From: Bacteroidales bacterium
GTDB lineage: Bacteria > Bacteroidota > Bacteroidia > Bacteroidales > UBA932
Assembly: GCA_017429885.1 (NCBI GenBank)
Contig: JAFROA010000431.1
Span: 1 to 9,145 of the forward strand
Direction of reading: 5' to 3'
DNA length: 9,145 nucleotides
Shown one piece after another: positions 7,542-9,145 of this stretch. The translations under genes and the position numbers were made by a program. A model generated the notes under the pieces. The model had not been told where the DNA came from, made no database searches, and saw only the letters and a list, made by a program, of their open reading frames with translations. The number at the start of each line of letters is the position of its first letter. The stretch's first letter is position 1.

Positions 7542-7620
7542 AAGCGTCAATTTGGTGCCCAAAAGGCACTTTCTAAGCTTCCAGGGCACAAAGAACGCTT
7601 ATTTGTGCCCTCAGCTTAAG
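7542..7620. repeat. Cluster of inverted GTGCCC repeats (hairpin-forming intergenic element)
   Basis: Three copies of a TTTG(G)TGCCC core lie here: TTTGGTGCCC at 7551-7560, its inverse GGGCACAAA at 7584-7592, and TTTGTGCCC at 7602-7610. The last two form a perfect 10-bp stem (7583-7592 with 7602-7611, 9-nt loop), extended by an outer TAAGCT/AGCTTA stem (7574-7579 with 7613-7618). The first two also pair, and their flanks AAGCGT (7542-7547) and ACGCTT (7595-7600) extend that pairing, so the middle copy has two possible partners. A small GTGCC/GGCAC hairpin lies at 7555-7569. There is no T-tract, so it is not a standard terminator. It resembles REP-type intergenic repeats. It may still end or stabilise the tyrS-rbfA transcript. 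Confidence 0.7.
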
Positions 7621-7708
7621 ACATAGGTCGTAGCATCAATGGCAAGCTATTACCATCGCATCAATACATCCCTGTCATAATTCCAGATAGTAATGATGAA
7701 AGACTGTA

Positions 7709-7739
7709 TTTGCGTTTTTGCCTAAAATGAATATCTTTG
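7709..7739 (+). promoter_or_regulatory. Bacteroidota-type promoter for the kinase-like gene
   Basis: TTTG at 7709-7712, 19 nt, then TATCTTTG at 7732-7739: both boxes match the consensus exactly. Transcription would start near 7746, leaving a leader of about 10 nt before the ATG at 7756. The gene is therefore likely expressed independently of tyrS-rbfA. The stretch 7621-7708 before it holds only an 8-bp direct repeat, GCATCAAT (7633-7640 and 7658-7665). Confidence 0.8.
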
Positions 7740-7755
7740 TATCAATACGCCCGTA

Positions 7756-8628
7756 ATGAAAAAAGAAGACCATACCATAACGTCATCAAGGAAATTAGAC
7801 ACCTTGAATCAAAAGATATGGGATCTCGGTTTCACAACGGAAACATTACGTGAACTAACTCAAGTAGCTAAAGAGATATACGATGGCACCACGGTATTTG
7901 AACGAATTCCACAAGCGCAACAGCCAGGCTTGTCGAGAGGCTCTACGCTCCTCTGCGCGGCGGCCGTTATCTGTCGAGGATGTCCTGAAACAGAGTCAGA
8001 GAAACGGGAGATCTACCGCACGGACGATCTCGTCGGCGAAGGACGTATTCAAGAAACGCTAATTGAAGAATGGGCGCGTATCGTCGGCTGCTGGTACGAC
8101 GATGCCAGGCTTTTCCTTTCATCCATTTCACAAGTTTTTGATTTCGGTACGGAAAGCACCGTCTTTTTCGACGTTCCACATCGGCTCGTCAGGAAATTCA
8201 TAACATTGAAACACTACAATGTGTTGCGAACCGGCCTCGACAGGATAATCGTCCATAACGCCCTGTTTCCAAACTCGTATCTTAAGGTTTTGGGTTTTGG
8301 GAAAGACGAGGAAGGTATATTCGGAACACTAGTGGAACAACCGTACGTAGAAGGTTGTGTCGTCAGTGAACAGGAACGTGTTGAGTTTATGCACAATATG
8401 GGTTTTGAGGAAGCTGGTGAAGACTACGGGATGAGGCTCAATTACAAGACTGACAATCTTTATGTGGGCGACTTGAATGAGTTCAACCTGCTGAAACATC
8501 CCAACGGGAGCATCCATGTCCTTGATGCAGACTGCCGACTCAATGTTCCGACTCTCGGATGTGAAGGGAAATGGATTATCCCCAAAACCGGAGTGGATCA
8601 CTCATCTCCTTGCTTCATAAATAAGTAG
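7756..8628 (+). CDS. Kinase-like protein resembling the STK domain of polyvalent phage/plasmid proteins
   Basis: A 290-residue soluble protein with no signal or membrane segment. Residues 1-100 are not recognised. From about 103 it follows, from memory, the pattern of the putative Ser/Thr/Tyr kinase domain found in polyvalent proteins of phages and mobile elements: EEWARIVGCWYDD (104-116), a glycine-loop-like FGTES (130-134), a candidate ATP-binding Lys147 (VRKF), HNALFP (167-172), LGF then EQPYVEG (194-200), catalytic-loop-like DLNEFN with Asp239 and Asn244, and LDAD (256-259) where DFG would be. The usual HRD histidine is absent, as is common in this group. Substrate and role are unknown, and it could be a pseudokinase. 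GC content is lower (about 43-45% in two lines counted by hand) than in tyrS (about 55%), which suggests transfer. It stands alone with its own promoter and is followed by hairpins. Confidence 0.6.
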   Translation: MKKEDHTITSSRKLDTLNQKIWDLGFTTETLRELTQVAKEIYDGTTVFERIPQAQQPGLSRGSTLLCAAAVICRGCPETESEKREIYRTDDLVGEGRIQETLIEEWARIVGCWYDDARLFLSSISQVFDFGTESTVFFDVPHRLVRKFITLKHYNVLRTGLDRIIVHNALFPNSYLKVLGFGKDEEGIFGTLVEQPYVEGCVVSEQERVEFMHNMGFEEAGEDYGMRLNYKTDNLYVGDLNEFNLLKHPNGSIHVLDADCRLNVPTLGCEGKWIIPKTGVDHSSPCFINK

Positions 8629-8653
8629 AATGAACCTGTCAAATATCTCCGTG

Positions 8654-8690
8654 CCGAATGATGTTCCCCATTCGGTAGGTTTGTTTATTA
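8654..8690 (+). terminator. Probable intrinsic terminator of the kinase-like gene
   Basis: CCGAATG (8654-8660) and CATTCGG (8669-8675) form a perfect 7-bp stem with an 8-nt loop, 25 nt after the stop codon. A T-rich but interrupted run (TTTGTTTATTA, 8680-8690) follows four bases later. The tract is imperfect, so termination efficiency is uncertain. Confidence 0.55.
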
Positions 8691-8695
8691 ATATG

Positions 8696-8714
8696 TTTCG
8701 CAAGCCTTGCGGAA
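8696..8714. repeat. Second short hairpin upstream of the WYL gene
   Basis: TTTCGCAA (8696-8703) and TTGCGGAA (8707-8714) pair over 8 positions (one G-U) around a 3-nt loop. It sits between the putative terminator and the next promoter. It may add to termination or be a structural remnant. Confidence 0.4.
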
Positions 8715-8738
8715 GCTGAACTGAATAGTAATGAGGAT

Positions 8739-8770
8739 GTTGTTTCTATACATCATTATTAGTATATTTG
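8739..8770 (+). promoter_or_regulatory. Bacteroidota-type promoter for the WYL regulator gene
   Basis: GTTG at 8739-8742, a 20-nt spacer, then TATATTTG at 8763-8770, a perfect -7 box. Transcription would begin near 8777, about 12 nt before the ATG at 8789. The surrounding 8743-8790 is very AT-rich. The intact promoter suggests the interrupted gene behind it was broken recently or is still transcribed. Confidence 0.72.
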
Positions 8771-8788
8771 GCTATATATTATAAAATA

Positions 8789-9145
8789 ATGGCCGGCAAC
8801 AAACACGCTCTAATACGTTATCGAATTCTGGACGCCTGTTTCAGCAACTCGATGAAAAAGTATTATGCCGAAGACCTCATCAAGAAATGCAATGAGGCCT
8901 TGGTTGAATACTATGGCTCCTAAGAGTCCGGCATCAGTCGCCGCACCTTTTTTGATGACCTAAACGACCTGGATGAGATCGTCGGAGAATATGGAGTTGA
9001 GATCCTACGCCTCAACGACGGCCGCAAGAAGTACTACCGTTATGACAAAGAGGGTTTTTCTCTCTTCACAAAAGGTTTTACTGAGGACGAAATGCGGGTA
9101 TTGAAGGAGAATGTCCAGACGCTTCAGCGTTTCAAGGGCCTTCCA
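8789..9145 (+). pseudogene. WYL-family transcriptional regulator, interrupted by an in-frame TAA and cut by the window edge
   Basis: Reading from ATG 8789 gives 44 codons beginning MAGNKHALIRYRILDACF, then TAA at 8921-8923, then 74 more open codons in the same frame to the window end. The parts on both sides join into one recognisable N-terminus: NKHALIRYR and YYAEDLIKKCNEAL before the stop, ISRRTFFDDLNDLDE, YYRYDKEGFSLF and the beginning of the linker helix (DEMRVLKENVQTLQRF) after it. This matches the winged-helix DNA-binding start of Bacteroidota WYL-domain regulators; the WYL domain itself would lie beyond the window. One base change (for example AAA to TAA) would explain the stop. A sequencing error is equally possible. 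No in-frame ATG follows soon after the stop. The family often regulates defence or stress genes. Confidence 0.7.

Noticed and set aside
7583..7611. Strong 10-bp hairpin as a classic intrinsic terminator of rbfA
   Set aside because: No T-run follows on either strand, and the arms belong to a repeated unit; I annotated it as a repeat, though it may affect transcript ends.
7542..7620. CRISPR array
   Set aside because: The repeats are short, in alternating orientation and unevenly spaced, with no constant-length spacers and no cas genes.
8755..8790. ATTATT ... AATAAT symmetry around the WYL promoter's -7 box as an autoregulatory operator
   Set aside because: The region is almost entirely A and T, so such symmetry is expected by chance.
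8921..8923. TAA read as a sense codon (recoding or alternative genetic code)
   Set aside because: tyrS ends with TAA, and TAG and TGA also end genes here, so the standard code applies; a nonsense mutation or sequencing error is simpler.

Overview
The window looks like chromosomal DNA from a member of the Bacteroidota, probably Bacteroidales. Three things support this. Several genes are preceded by the phylum's characteristic promoter (TTG or TTTG, 19-20 nt, then TAnnTTTG). Start codons lack purine-rich Shine-Dalgarno sequences. At the left edge there is a TonB-dependent receptor with an N-terminal carboxypeptidase-regulatory-like domain. The housekeeping genes are GC-rich (about 55% in the line I counted), so genus and species cannot be named.

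Layout. (1) Positions 1-2048 form a metal-chelate uptake locus. A TonB-dependent receptor runs leftward out of the window. A FecCD/BtuC-type permease and its ATPase, overlapping by 4 nt, run rightward. The shared gap holds promoter elements and a 15-bp perfect dyad. (2) Positions 2052-5762, minus strand, form a tight three-gene operon: tpiA, a diacylglycerol-kinase-family lipid kinase, and an LtaS-like membrane phosphoglycerol/phosphoethanolamine transferase. It ends 3 nt from the convergent ATPase gene. (3) Positions 5872-7514, plus strand, hold tyrS and rbfA, 2 nt apart. (4) Positions 7515-9145 look accessory. A cluster of inverted GTGCCC repeats is followed by a less GC-rich gene with its own promoter. 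Its product resembles the kinase-like domain seen in polyvalent phage/plasmid proteins. Next come hairpins, another clear promoter and a WYL-type regulator gene interrupted by an in-frame TAA.

How the genes fit together. The receptor, permease and ATPase would carry a siderophore, heme or cobalamin-like ligand across both membranes; the periplasmic binding protein is not in view. In the minus-strand operon, an LtaS-type enzyme takes a head group from a phospholipid and leaves diacylglycerol, which the kinase could return to phosphatidate. Triose-phosphate isomerase sits at the dihydroxyacetone phosphate step that supplies glycerol phosphate. The right end looks like the border of a variable island. 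No complete new system can be demonstrated inside the window; the kinase-like gene next to a broken WYL regulator is the best place to look further.
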